A stretch of 20,617 nucleotides of DNA from Bimuria novae-zelandiae CBS 107.79 (GCA_010015655.1 ML976661.1:316745-337361), one strand, 5' to 3'. Positions 9,253 to 19,292 are shown, numbered from the stretch's first letter. The notes: generated by a model from the letters alone, not told the origin. Program-made: numbers and translations.

Positions 9253-9701
9253 TATTACGGTCTAGAAGTTAAAGGTAAGACAACGGGCCTTATAACGCTA
9301 ATTAGGCCCCACCTTAAGCTTACGTAACGTCCTAGGCTGTCTTAGACGCCAAGACCATAGGATATCATGGGACCACGTGACCCCGGTCACGTGACGTCCC
9401 AAGATATCCCACGGGATCCCATGAGGCTAGGACGTGGGATATCATAAGATTCTATGGGACAAGGAGGATATATATATATAGGACGATTTCCTTTATACGC
9501 TCCTTGTAGTTAACTAATATATTTTTTATACAAGTACGTTCTCCTATATAAACTAATAGTTATCTTATTTATTATAAAATTAAATTATATAGCTACGCGC
9601 TAAGTATCGCATTAACTCGTACTACTAAATAATCTATAAAGTGTTACTTTAGCATTACTGCCCTAATCCGGATCGGACCAAGGTGTGAGCGCCTCATAAC
9701 A
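9253..9701 (+). repeat. 3' LTR of the first gypsy element
   Basis: It starts TATTACGG, the RIP-altered form of TGTTACGG in the 5' copy, and ends CATAACA. It is 449 bp against 360 bp for the 5' LTR. The excess is about 87 bp at roughly 9363-9449, a GC-richer block containing a long palindrome. A TATA-like run lies at 9469-9480. The last 50 bp (GCCCTAATCCGGATCGG) are almost unmutated, whereas the same part of the 5' LTR is altered, so the two copies were hit at different positions. Confidence 0.88.
9360..9409. repeat. 50-bp imperfect palindrome in the 3' LTR
   Basis: The perfect 9-bp inner arms CACGTGACC (9374-9382) and GGTCACGTG (9385-9393) flank a 2-bp centre. The outer arms GGATATC-x-TGGGAC (9360-9373) and GTCCC-x2-GATATCC (9396-9409) extend the symmetry. 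It contains two CACGTG E-box sites and one TGACGTC (CRE-like) site, possible transcription factor sites in the LTR promoter. It is absent from the 5' LTR. Confidence 0.85.
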
Positions 9702-10780
9702 CTTTTTATAAAAGCTCCTTATTTCTTTTTTAGCTATAGTAATGCCTGCTCTTTTAGGAGTATCTATTTAAGTATTTATTATATTAGTAAAAAAGGTATT
9801 GTTAACACTTATATTAAGGGTGTTTAGGATATTAAACCCTTTAGAGTAGCTAGTCTTAAAGGGGTAAGAGTTAGTTTTTAGGTATGAGTATTAGTAATAT
9901 AAGTAAGAAATATTAATAGCTTACGCGTATTAATAGAACGTTAGTATTAAAATTGTATATAGTATAATAAAATTAATACGAGGGCCTAAGTTAAATCTAA
10001 ACAATAGTTTAGTAAATAGGTTAAATATAATAGTAAAAGGCTACTATTGCGTTCCTATATATATAACTTGTCCTATAAATCCTAATAGTCCTAAAAGTCC
10101 TAGGAGTCTTAACGTCCTATATACTAAGATACTTCTAGGACGCGTAACTAATCACGTAATTCATGGCTAAGTTAGGAATCTTAGCTGGTCGCACGGATAA
10201 GTGTCTATGCCCCGCCCCGCGTCATGTTGGATCTTAACGGATCTTAATATTTACTATAATTATACTTTAGAATTATTACCTAGCGCTCTCTAAGCCTTCC
10301 TAATATATAGTTAAACAGATCCTAGGAAATTTAAAAGTATAGTCGTAATAAGCACTCCTTTAGCCTTCTAGACACTACCTAAAACGCGTGTGTAATATCG
10401 CAGTGCTTATATTATCTTCTTAAAATACCTTATATTCTTATATTCCTTACTTTTTTAATAAGAGCTTTTAAAGCGTCTCTCCTAAGGTAGCCTACTTTTT
10501 AGTACTAAAATTTTAGAGTATCTATCCTAGGGTGCCGGACGTAGGAGTTAATAATCTTATAATAAGTAAAAAGCACGCTTATAACTATAATATAATAGTT
10601 AAAAAGCTTATATTTAATAAAAGTAAGATTATGCTCGCGATAGAGCGTTGCTAGTATAATACTATACTTAAGTATTCCTATATAAAGCGTGTTATTAAGA
10701 CTAAGATACTAAATGTCCTTCTCGCGTAAATAAGCTTTAAAATAATATTTATATAAATTTGCTTTATTATTATAACGTTC
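9702..10780. other. Decayed DNA, unassigned
   Basis: AT-rich RIP-affected sequence downstream of the gypsy 3' LTR. The minus strand between about 10250 and 10780 can be read in fairly long frames broken by TAA/TAG (one includes YLRRDALKALIKKVRN), so it may continue the minus-strand relic at 10783-11300, but I cannot fix the frame or name a family. A short GC-rich patch at 10160-10241 stands out. Confidence 0.4.
10160..10241. other. GC-rich patch spared from RIP
   Basis: About 80 bp keep CpA and TpG dinucleotides and a C/G-rich core (GCCCCGCCCCGCGTCATG) while both sides are AT-rich. It contains GGATCTTAA twice, at 10229-10237 and 10240-10248. It may be a boundary or end of an element, or a recent insertion. 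Confidence 0.4.
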
Positions 10781-10782
10781 TA

Positions 10783-11300
10783 GAACGTAAAATTAGCACG
10801 TATTTTATCTAATCTTTTAAAAAGTGGCTTAATTACTTTAGTACCTATTTTAAGTATTAAATAAAAAGCTATACTAGCTTTAACTATTTTATACTTTTTA
10901 AATTTTGTAAAGGTGGGTAGCACGAGCATTAATATATTATTTATTAAATATAAAGCTTTGCTATTATTAAAAATAGTACTTTTAAAAAAAGGTTAAGTAT
11001 TAAAGATTATAATAAAATAAATTTTAGATACTTTCTTTAGGCTTATAATTAAGGGGTTAATTACGGCGATAGTAATATGCCTTAAGAACTTAACTTAAGT
11101 AGTATGCCTAGTTATAGTAAATGTTTTTTTTGTAATTATTACGCGCACCTTAGCGTACTTAAAGGGTATAAGATAAGTAAAGATATTATCTTATCTTTTT
11201 TAAAAAGCGTAATAGCTCTATCTAGAGATAAGCCTATTACTACAGTCCTAAGGCGCTTATAAGCCTAAGGTAGCTAGTAGTATAATCCTTTTTTATATAA
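10783..11300 (-). pseudogene. Minus-strand ORF relic, family not recognised
   Basis: Reading the minus strand from about 11300 to the TAG at 10782-10780 gives a coherent protein-like frame with only a handful of TAA/TAG stops. The second half, from 11160 down, has just two stops in about 126 codons. Readable pieces include FKYAKVRVIITKKTF, FLRHITIAVINPLI and KPLFKRLDKIRANF. There is no RT YxDD block, DDE triad or zinc motif that I can recognise. It must belong to a different insertion from the plus-strand gypsy elements on either side. It could be part of a DNA transposon protein or a degraded host gene. Confidence 0.45.
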
Positions 11301-12640
11301 GTAGCCCTTTAGCTTACTTAGCTATAGCGCTTTTTTAGCTTTATTATTAGATTAAAGAGCGCTCCATTTATAAAGCGTTATAAAAATTACTAGTTTAAAG
11401 CTTAAGCTTAAAGCTTATATATTAAGATAAGCTAAAAGGATCTTATTAACTTCTTTTAAAGTAAGTAAGCGCTTACTTAAAATTTACTATTATTTATTAT
11501 TGGCGTGCTAAATTTAAGCCTATTTAAAAGCTATCTAATTTATTATAGTACTTAAGAAGTTAGTTACTATAATCTCTCCTTTAATTTCTAGGGTCTTATA
11601 CTACAAGGCGAGTATATAAAGAGTACTCTATTCTTTATACTATTATTCTAGATTTATTCTTCCTTAGCAAGCTTATTTAAGCAGGGTGTAGTATTCCTAT
11701 TAGATTTAATTAAGTATTACTATATTTAGTAAGGCGAGCTCCCGTTTAAGGTATTATATAATTATCTGTATGGTAGAACTTTCTTAGTTAATAATATTTA
11801 TTATGACAGGTGTTAGGAGCTGCGTATTAATAGTCCTAAGTACTTAATTAAATATATTTTATACTTATTATATTCTAGCAGTGTGTTTAGCTAAGCGCGC
11901 CTTATAATTACCTACCTTTAACTAGTATTAGCATAACGCTTTATTTTAGTAATTAGCACAATCCTTACGCTCTTTAGGAAATTTCTTATTTTAAGAAGCG
12001 TCACGATAAGCTGCTTTTTTAAGCAATTTTTTTAAGCTTATTTAAGTTATTATATTTATTTTTATATAATTCTAAGAGCTTTAAAAGTTTTAGAAGCTTA
12101 AAAGTAGTTATTATAAAATTATTAGTAATTAGGTTGTCTAGATAAACGAAATGCTAAACGCCTTATTCTATAAACTAAAACTTAAGCTATATAAACTATA
12201 CTAACTAGCTTATTTAATTAGTTAGGCGTACTATGCTTGCTAAGAGAGTAAAGTCCCTTATAAGTTTAAGAAAAGCGCTCTTTTAAGCTTATTATAAATT
12301 TTATCCTACTACTAAGGGCAAAGGAGGTCTAGTAATAGAAGAAGAGAGAGGAAAGAGCTTTTAGAGGAGCACTATATACTCTACTTAAGGTACTCGTAGG
12401 GAGAAATAAAGTGCGCTCTATTATGCAAGAACAAAGTAATGCAAGAAGTGTTTAGGTAGATTAAAACGTCTAAATAATATATCTAATAATTAATTACGTA
12501 GGGATAATTATCTTATATTTTTAAAACGCTAGGCTTATAACTACAGAGGGTAAAACAAGCTAGATAATATATAGTTTAAAGATTAAATTACTTAATTAGT
12601 AATATGTAAAAAGTTGCTGTAAGAGCAGTATTTATACCAA
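11301..12640. other. Decayed DNA, unassigned
   Basis: AT-rich RIP-affected sequence. Weak minus-strand frames may be the upstream part of the relic at 10783-11300, but stops are too dense to support a call. A purine-rich patch with less decay lies near 12310-12375. No terminal repeats were found. Confidence 0.4.
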
Positions 12641-12668
12641 GCATTTGGTGTTATGTTTGCCCGTTCCA

Positions 12669-12687
12669 CCTGATCCTTCCGATCAGG
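12669..12687. repeat. 7-bp hairpin in a less decayed patch
   Basis: The arms CCTGATC (12669-12675) and GATCAGG (12681-12687) pair around a 5-nt loop. The patch from about 12640 to 12715 is unusually rich in C and G for this block. It lies just before the gag-like region of the second gypsy relic, so it may be leader sequence of that element. Confidence 0.5.
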
Positions 12688-12699
12688 ATACCTACAAAG

Positions 12700-13400
12700 G
12701 ATAATTTCTGCGACAAGACCTTCTAATAGGCCTAGTAGGCTTAATAGAAGTCCTTTTAATAGTCTTTCTAATAGATATAGGCCTAGTATTAGGCTAATAA
12801 GGAGGCTCTAGAGCGCATAGAGACTTGCTACTAAGCTGAAATAGAAGCTCTACGTAAGGAGATATCTCCTAAGAAGTCTATCTACTTCGCGCTAAATACA
12901 GTGGCTATGACCAAGGGATCTATAGAGCTCTCTTATCTTATGATTAGAAATAACGTAACTTGTATTTTTTAAACTTAAGCTCTAGTTTATACTTGACCTA
13001 AATACGCTTATAACGACGACGCTTATTATAAAAAAAATATATAGTCTTAAAGATAAGTTACTTAATAGGACTACGCTAAATATAAGTTTTAATAAACATA
13101 TAAAATATTTTTTTAAGTAGAACTTAAGAGAGATAAATTAATATTTCTTATTCTATTTAGTAAGATAACGCTAAGTAATTAGTAATTCCCCTAATTAATA
13201 CTAAAGCTATAGAACTTAGTTTTATCTATTAAGACCTCGCGCGTAACCTAAAACTCTATTTATAATTACTACCCTACGTTATACAACTTACTAAATTTAA
13301 TAAAAAATAACCAAAAGATAAATAGATTATGTATATAGCTAGTATACGCCTCTTTTATTAGAGTTACGTAAAGTAAATTAAATTTTATATAATAATTATA
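12700..13400 (+). pseudogene. gag-like relic of the second gypsy element
   Basis: A frame at about 12796-12970 is open apart from one stop and reads a helical, charged segment (ALERIETCY, AEIEALRKEISPKK) followed by FALNTVAMTKGSIEL. The coiled-coil-like start fits the N-terminus of many fungal gypsy gag proteins. After 12970 stops become dense and only the general hydrophilic character remains. No zinc knuckle is readable. Assignment rests mainly on position before the protease and RT. Confidence 0.4.
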
Positions 13401-13539
13401 AGTTAATATTAGTTAACTCTTAGACAGTCCTAGATATATAGGCATTATATAAAGCCTAACTATAATATAGAACAGCTAAAATTCATAGCTAGACGCTACT
13501 AGGACTGTTGCCCACGCATAAATAAAATATTTAGCAATT

Positions 13540-13700
13540 ATAAAGTCTCTTCCATTAGAATAAATATCGATTCGATCGTGGATTTAATTATAGATCTAGG
13601 CTGTACTAGAGCAAGTAGTACAAAATAGTACCCTAATACTAAATTAGGTCTTTAACCTATAATAATAATAACTAGACGTTAGCAACGCACTGCTCTCCTA
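13540..13700 (+). pseudogene. Probable protease relic of the second gypsy element
   Basis: A less decayed stretch (13560-13595, containing GATTCGATCGTGG) is followed by sequence that can be read as a hydrophobic strand leading to a D-[SL]-G-C-like turn near 13600. This is the expected position upstream of RT. The call is tentative because the active site cannot be confirmed. Confidence 0.3.
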
Positions 13701-14109
13701 TTTAGGTTAAAAGCGCGATATAATAACTAGCATAGAATACTACACCACTAGCTATAAAAGCCTAAACTAATGCCTATAGGTAGGCTAGGTAGAGCCCTTA
13801 TAATTAATAAGATACTTGCGATAGATAAATTACTTAAAAATAATAAACTTAAAAATAGCGTTCCTTACGCTATAGCACTAAAGCTTAATATATATATAAT
13901 TAGGGTAGTTCTCTTACTGAGACTAGCGAAACGCTAAGGACATAAAAATTTTATAGTATTAATATTAGATATTAATAAGGCGCTAATAAAAAAAGAAACT
14001 AACTTAGCTATTAAAGTGCTACTTAAGTACTATAACTTACTATACGTTTTTTCGCGTAACGAAGTGCACTAATTACCTAAATACTAACTATATAACTAAA
14101 AGAGTAATT

Positions 14110-14900
14110 TTTAAGATAGTGAGTAGTTAGAATTTAGGCTCTTATATAGTATATCTTAGGACGAATTAAAAGTACTAAGAAAGTACTTAACTAAGTATCT
14201 AAGAAAGTACTTAACTAAGTATCTAAAGAAGGGCTTTATATAAGCTAGTAATCTTTGTAAAGAAGCTAGATAGAAGACTAAGATTTTATATTAATTATAA
14301 AGCGCTAAACGCGTTAATAATTAAGAATTAATACCTAATCCTCCCCTTACTTTAAGAGACGCTAAGCTATCTAAGCAAGACAAAATACTATATAAAGCTT
14401 AATATTATTACCACCTTTAATAAGCTATAAATAATAAAAGGGGATAAATGGCTAATAGCCTTTCGCAAGAGATACGGCCTGTTTAAATATTTTATTATGT
14501 CTTTTAGACTAGCTAACGTGCTATAACTTTATTTAGACGTATTCTATACTATATATATGAACGATATTTTAATATATAGTAAATCTCTATTTAAGCACTA
14601 CTAACACGTACGAATAGTGCTTAAAGCTATAAAAGAAGCAGGCTTATAGCTAGACGTTAGTAAATACGAATTTTATTAGACTTAGGTCACTTACCTAGGG
14701 TACGTGATTACCATAGATGGCATCTAGGTGGATCCTAAGAAGGTGGAAGCAATACAAGACTAGAAATACTTATAGAACGTAAAGGATAAACGTGCTTTTT
14801 AAGGCTTTATAAATTTTTATTATTAATTTATATCTAATTTCTTAAAGTAAGCGTCGCTACTTATAAATCTAATTAGGAAGGATTAGAAGTTCTACTTTAA
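14110..14900 (+). pseudogene. Reverse transcriptase relic of the second gypsy element
   Basis: RT blocks are readable in order. The pre-RT segment ELKVLRKYL...KKGFI is at about 14163-14240. The LDY-x-ALN-like segment is near 14290-14320. The well-kept stretch GDKWLIAFRKRYGLF is at about 14440-14490, followed by MSFRLANV. The active-site block YMND is at 14554-14565, where the family has YxDD. Then come DILIYSKSLF and YLGYVIT-like sequence near 14690-14720, followed by the DPKKVEAI motif of the RT connection. The stretch 14430-14510 has almost no stops. The third Asp position of the active site has become Asn, so it is inactive. Confidence 0.88.
14177..14224 (+). repeat. 24-bp perfect tandem duplication
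   Basis: 14177-14200 and 14201-14224 are identical (AAGAAAGTACTTAACTAAG plus TATCT). The length is a multiple of three and would duplicate eight residues (RKYLTKYL type) in the linker just before the RT domain, at the conserved LRKYL-x-KGFI segment. Confidence 0.9.
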
Positions 14901-14959
14901 TGGCGCTTATTAAAATATATTTAACTAGCTAAAGACTGCTTATATAAGTGCTCTTATAC

Positions 14960-15365
14960 TACGCTATTTTAACCTAGAACTACTAATTATCGTAAAGGCT
15001 AACGCCTTTAACTACGTAATAGCTAAAGTACTATCTTAGAAGGATAAAGATAGAGAGCTATATCTAGTAGCCTACTATTTAAGAAGGACAAACCCCGCAA
15101 AAGGTAACTATAAAATAAGTAATAAGGAGTTACTTATAATTATATGCTACTTTAAGTAATAAAGATTTAAAATAAAAAGCATCACCTTCCCTATTAAAGT
15201 ACCGAGTAATTATAAGAATTTATAGTACTTTGCGATAACTAAATAGTTAAGCTATAAATAGGCTTATTAATTAAAGTATTTATCGCGATTTAAGTTTAGG
15301 ATTACCTATCGCCCTAGTAAGTAAGGTAAGAAGCTAAACGTGCTTACGCGATAATTATAAAATAT
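14960..15365 (+). pseudogene. RNase H relic of the second gypsy element
   Basis: From about 14990 the frame reads the first RNase H block as KANAFNYVIA, with the two aspartates changed to Asn. It continues with QKDKDRELYLVAYYLRR-like sequence, the NKELLIIIC-F segment near 15120-15160, and the closing YLSRFKFRITYRPSK-like segment at about 15275-15320. The order and spacing fit gypsy RNase H. Confidence 0.8.
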
Positions 15366-15379
15366 TATAGTATAAAAAG

Positions 15380-15840
15380 AAGTATAAGTAGCCTGTAACT
15401 AAATACTATTTCGTCTAAAATTCTTTAAACCTATAATAGAAGCATCCCTAATAAAGACTAATAGAATAATTAAATAGAGTCCTGATAAGGAGTACTGTAA
15501 AAATATACTTATTACTAAGACGCTTATCCTGCTACGTAGTAGCACACGTGGATTTGAAAAAGTTATTTTAAGTAAATACTTAATTAAAAATAATCGCGTA
15601 TACTATTATAATTATTGTAAAAGACTTACCAGTCCCTTGCTAGAGCTTACTGCGCTAGCTAGTTAAGCCAAGTAGCTAAGTAGCTAAGCAGCGAAGCACG
15701 CGATCCCCTTAACTTTATAAATAGATAAGCTTCTAAGTAAAACTTTTACTTTTCAATAGACTTTATTTACGAGCTCCCTAATTATTATAACTATACGCTA
15801 TATTGATAAGCCTAATACCTTTATAATATTTTATAATATA
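15380..15840 (+). pseudogene. Integrase relic of the second gypsy element, truncated
   Basis: The region after RNase H carries the pre-integrase linker and a decayed zinc region (C/Y-x2-C-like residues near 15600-15630). The start of the catalytic core is at about 15745-15790, readable as FSIDFIYELP. The rest of the core and the C-terminal domain cannot be recognised downstream. A short tandem of GTAGCTAA (about 15671-15689) interrupts the linker. Confidence 0.55.
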
Positions 15841-16496
15841 CTTACCCTTTACTAATTAATAATTATAATAGTAAACTATTTTTTTCTTTTTATTCTTTTT
15901 ACGCTTACGTCCTAATGCTTAGATTATATAATAGAGTTAAATTATATAATAACTACTATAAAACTCCTAGTAAGTAACCAACTTATAAATTATAACTTAT
16001 TTTTACTTTAGTACACGTAGATTAAGTACCACGTAAAGGCTTAAAGGATATAAAGTTATATTACCCCTAGGGCTCTTTAGTAGATAAATATATATCACTA
16101 GGCTCTAGAGCTACTGGACCTAAATACTAAATATAAGCCCTCTATATAATAGCTTAAGCGCTATAAGCTAGAGTCTATTGTTTATAGTCGGCTTATAATA
16201 TAACTTTAGGTACTCTAGAACTAGGTTTATACTATAATTAATTTTTAAAGGCTAGACCTAATAATACTATAGTTAAGTAAGCCGTAGACGCTATAGGCGC
16301 TAATTAAAGAACTTAAAAAAAATTTATTTAAGCTATAATAATTCGAAAGAGCAGGTATAATATATATATAAAGAGGTTACCCTACGCCCACAGAGTAGCA
16401 AAATAATAGATATAACTAAATAGCTATCTAAATAGAACCGCGCATACGCTAACGCTATACTTTTAAGTTTTTTAAAAATAATAAATATACTACTAA
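15841..16496. other. Decayed DNA, unassigned
   Basis: AT-rich sequence without readable protein signature. It may hold the remainder of the second gypsy integrase and its 3' end. A minus-strand frame of 61 codons across the edge of the MITE copy is a chance ORF. Confidence 0.4.
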
Positions 16497-16662
16497 TGTA
16501 TCGGCGCAGGTCACTCAAAGGATCGATATTGGCGTATCTCCTAGCAGAGGCATATGGGAGTGCGTGTATAAGAAAGTAGCCTCGAATGAATTAAGTGCCT
16601 ATAGGCCTGGTACGAAAGGAGGTACGCCAATATCGATCCTTTAAGTGACCTGCGCCGATATA
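16497..16662 (+). mobile_element. MITE-like inverted-repeat element, copy 1 (166 bp)
   Basis: The first and last 46 bp form an inverted repeat starting TGTATCGGCGCAGG and running through CAAAGGATCGATATTGGCG, with three mismatches. The 70-bp centre contains GCATATGGGAGTGCGTG and GTGCCTATAGGCC. A copy of identical length lies inverted at 19293-19458. There is no coding capacity. Short length, long terminal inverted repeats and more than one copy fit a non-autonomous DNA transposon. It is far less RIP-affected than its surroundings. No target duplication could be fixed. Confidence 0.85.
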
Positions 16663-16678
16663 TTATACGGAAAAGGTT
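16663..16678 (+). repeat. 16-bp extension shared by both MITE copies on one side
   Basis: TTATACGGAAAAGGTT directly follows copy 1, and its exact reverse complement (19277-19292) directly precedes copy 2. The shared unit is therefore 182 bp, not 166 bp, and is asymmetric. No such match is obvious on the other side of the two copies. Confidence 0.85.
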
Positions 16679-17254
16679 GCTACCGCTAGTAACAGCTTTA
16701 AAGAATATTGCTATAAGAACGGAACAGACCCGTGTTAGCGCGTCCCTAGTTTTCTTTATAAGCAGGATTCTAAAGACCTCCTGCTAATTAAAGCCTTTAG
16801 GTTTAGAATTCCTAATTATAGATAAATTAGGTTAACTTTAGAAAAGTCGCGTAGAGTTGCGCTAAGGTAAAAAAGTAGTAACTACTAATAACCTATAAAC
16901 TTAAAATTAAACGTTAATATCTATTTTATTATCGTTAAGAATAGCACGGTAGGAGGTCTAGAGTTAGACTTAAGAAGACTATTAGCCACCCTTAGAACCT
17001 TTAAAGAGCGAAGAAGACAAAAAAAGTAATAATACTTTAAATAATTTTATTATTAAACCTAGAGCTAATTTAGTTTAATTTACTAACTTAGTAATAGCTC
17101 TTTAGAACTAATTGCGTTAAATACAAGCATAATTAGAGTAATTAACTAAAGAATCTTAAGCTAGGGACTAAGCCTAGCCTATAATTAAATTACCCCTAAT
17201 AGCCCTTTAATACTAGTTCAAATCTCCTGCTACTATTATAGCAAAGCTATCTAA

Positions 17255-18060
17255 GTAAACTCCTAAGATAGAATTCCTAATTAATAAGAAAGACCTTACC
17301 TTTCCTTAATAGTAAATATTAATTAGGGACTATTTTAAGATTAACGTAAATTATTATTTAAGTAAACGCGCTCGCATAGCATTAGTATAAAAATATACTT
17401 TTAGTACTACTCGCGAATATTTAAAACCCTAGTACCTAGCTACTTTAGATACGTTACAGTTTAAGAATACTAAGGAGATGATTAAACTACTATTATTCTT
17501 CTTTATATTTAGTAATAAGGAAGCTAAGTACTAGACTATATTTTAATACTTAAAGATAACCTCTAAGGAAACTTTCCTTACTTTTAAGGCTAAGTTTATT
17601 AGTGTAGCAATCTAAGGTAAAGTTTATAAAAATAAATAATTTTTATTTTTATAGGAAAAGATAATACTATCTTTAAAAGCTTTAAATATAAGGTTTAAGC
17701 ACATATAGAATAATTCCTTTAAAAAAATAGTAGCCTACTTAATAGCCTTTAACTTAGAAACGGGAAATGCACTAACAAGACCCTTTACTTACTTTATAAC
17801 TAGTATAAATTAACCTTTATATTAGAAGAACTATAAGGACGAAATTCACCCTAGTACCTTAATTAAGGTACTATATAGGCCTATTAAGGAATCTACTCTA
17901 AACGCGCCCTAAGACAGGACAGTCCTGCTATTATAACTTTTAATAATATAGATAAGTTCTAAACCCTACTATAACTATAAAAAGTTAAAATACTTTATTA
18001 AAGATTGCCCTTAACCCCGCGTCCGTAAGATTAGAGTGGAACTAGACTCTAATTAAGAAT
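17255..18060 (+). pseudogene. gag relic with zinc knuckle, third gypsy element
   Basis: From about 17260 the frame reads PKIEFPINKKDLTFP, then INVNYYLSKRARIALV, then a YTFSTTREYLKP segment, LLLFFFIFSNKEAKY, ITSKETFLTFKAKF and IVAYLIAFNLETGNALT. This is the helical capsid region of a fungal gypsy gag. At 17967-18010 a CCHC knuckle survives as YYNY-x5-YFIKDC, with two Cys and the His turned to Tyr and the last Cys kept. Few stops interrupt it. No start codon could be fixed; a basic upstream region begins near 16690. Confidence 0.75.
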
Positions 18061-19110
18061 ACGTTAATATAGATAAGGAAGCATCCCTAGGAAATAAAGA
18101 CGCCTAGAAAAAGCCTTTGCCCTAGGTATAAGTAAGTACGACCTTTCTAATATAGATTTATTAAAGTTACTAAGAGGTCCTTACTTTCGAACCTCCCTTA
18201 TACTCTATTTAAATAGGTACGTGATTTAACTTAATACCCTTATTAATACTAGTACCTAAAATTTTCTTTTTATTAATTCTTAAATTATAGCTTCTTTATT
18301 TTAGTTACTTTATATTCTTATCTAAAAACTACTATACCGCGTTATAGTTTAAGGGTTCTTAAATAAGATTTGTGCTTTAGTAGACTAATATATTTATTAG
18401 CATATAAGGATAGATAGGCAAATAATTTGTAACAACCCCTTTATAGTAATAGTTTTAGGAGAAAAGGACTATATCTTAAGACTCTAATAGCTTAAGCGCT
18501 TTAAGCTTTAATTAAATATAAAGTAGAATTAAATTTTATAGCTAATAAAGTATCCTAAGACCTATAATCTCTCTAAAACTATCTTAATGCAGCTAAAATA
18601 GCTAATTTAAAACTTAGAGATATAGTAAGATATTTATCGCTAGGATATCTTATAGGAATAGGAATATTAGATAGAGAATAGCCCTATAGTTAATTGCATT
18701 AAGGGCCTTATTTAACTACCTTATCCTCTCCCTCTAAGTAGGAAGATAGTACCCCTACCTTCTTAGGATACCGCTCTAAAACCTACCTATTCTATATCTG
18801 CTCCGCAGGCGATGCGGATGCCTATAATTACTCTTATCTTAGTAAACGCCTTTTACTTTAACATAAAAAAGCAAATTAATAAATTCTTTACTACTTCTTT
18901 GTATAAAATTAAACGCCTTTTAGACTATATACAAGCTTAATACTACGCTAAAGATCCTAAAAATACTTATTTTATTAAAGAATAACTTTCCTAGATATCC
19001 TATTAGTATTAAGATATATTTAGTAAGACTATAGCTAATAAGCTGCCTATGCATTGACTATATAATTATAATATTATGCTTACTAAACCCCTTCTAAATA
19101 ACTACAGTCC
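18061..19110 (+). pseudogene. gag-RT spacer with possible protease, third gypsy element
   Basis: The expected protease lies in this kilobase but no D-[ST]-G block could be read with confidence. Hydrophilic plus-strand frames with TAA/TAG stops continue to about 18780. A short C/G-rich patch at 18799-18822 (GCTCCGCAGGCGATGCGG) escaped RIP. Confidence 0.35.
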
Positions 19111-19114
19111 TCTA

Positions 19115-19276
19115 TATAAATTTAGTCTAGAAGAACTAGAGGTTATTAAAAAGTACGTTCTAGAATATCTTTAAAAGGGATTTATTAAGCATAGTTAAAG
19201 CCCTTTCGCGTCTCCTATCCTTTGTGTACGAAAGTCAAACGGAGATTTTCGAATATGTGTGGACTACCGCAAACTT
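19115..19276 (+). pseudogene. N-terminal RT fragment of the third gypsy element
   Basis: The frame reads SLEELEVIKKYVLEYL, a stop, KGFIKHS, a stop, then without interruption SPFASPILCVRKSNGDFRI and CVDYRKLN. This is the conserved entry into a gypsy RT domain. The coding sequence ends at KLN, and the following bases already belong to the 182-bp MITE unit. Later RT blocks, including YxDD, are missing from the window. Confidence 0.85.
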
Positions 19277-19292
19277 AACCTTTTCCGTATAA
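19277..19292 (-). repeat. 16-bp extension of MITE copy 2
   Basis: Exact reverse complement of 16663-16678. It replaces the expected RT coding sequence after KLN, which indicates that it arrived with the insertion and is not host sequence of the site. Confidence 0.8.

Larger units (their letters stand above)
2842..9701 (+). mobile_element. Ty3/gypsy (chromovirus-type) LTR retrotransposon, full-length, RIP-inactivated
   Basis: Two related LTRs (2842-3201 and 9253-9701) enclose, in order, relics of gag, protease, reverse transcriptase, RNase H, integrase and a chromodomain. RT before integrase defines Ty3/gypsy, and a C-terminal chromodomain defines chromoviruses. A purine tract precedes the 3' LTR. 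Every domain is broken by stops derivable from CAA, CAG or TGG, consistent with RIP. Two features are unusual: a relic ORF on the opposite strand between the chromodomain and the 3' LTR, and an 87-bp block present only in the 3' LTR. No target-site duplication is visible: the five bases outside are ATATT on the left and CTTTT on the right. Confidence 0.9.
12700..15840 (+). mobile_element. Second gypsy retrotransposon relic, no LTR recognised
   Basis: Plus-strand relics of a gag-like N-terminus, protease, RT, RNase H and the start of the integrase core follow one another in the Ty3/gypsy order. No LTR pair, primer-binding site or polypurine tract could be recognised at either end, and I see no chromodomain, so it appears truncated or too decayed. 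Its RT and linker sequences differ from those of the element at 2842-9701, so it is a different family member or lineage. Confidence 0.75.
16680..19276 (+). mobile_element. Third gypsy retrotransposon relic, cut off in RT by a MITE copy
   Basis: Plus-strand relics of gag, a zinc knuckle and the start of RT are present in order. No LTR was recognised. The RT frame stops abruptly at 19276 after the VDYRKLN block, where the MITE-like copy 2 begins. I could not find the continuation of the RT on the other side of that copy. The stretch 19205-19276 is not RIPed at all, in contrast to the gag region. Confidence 0.75.

Noticed and set aside
9702..12640. Starship captain-type tyrosine recombinase or LINE element
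   Set aside because: I looked for a tyrosine-recombinase R...HxxR...Y layout and for an RT YxDD block on the minus strand and could not read either convincingly, so the region is left unassigned.
16333..16518. 61-codon minus-strand ORF
   Set aside because: It spans the border of MITE copy 1 and AT-rich decayed DNA, so no biological unit corresponds to it.
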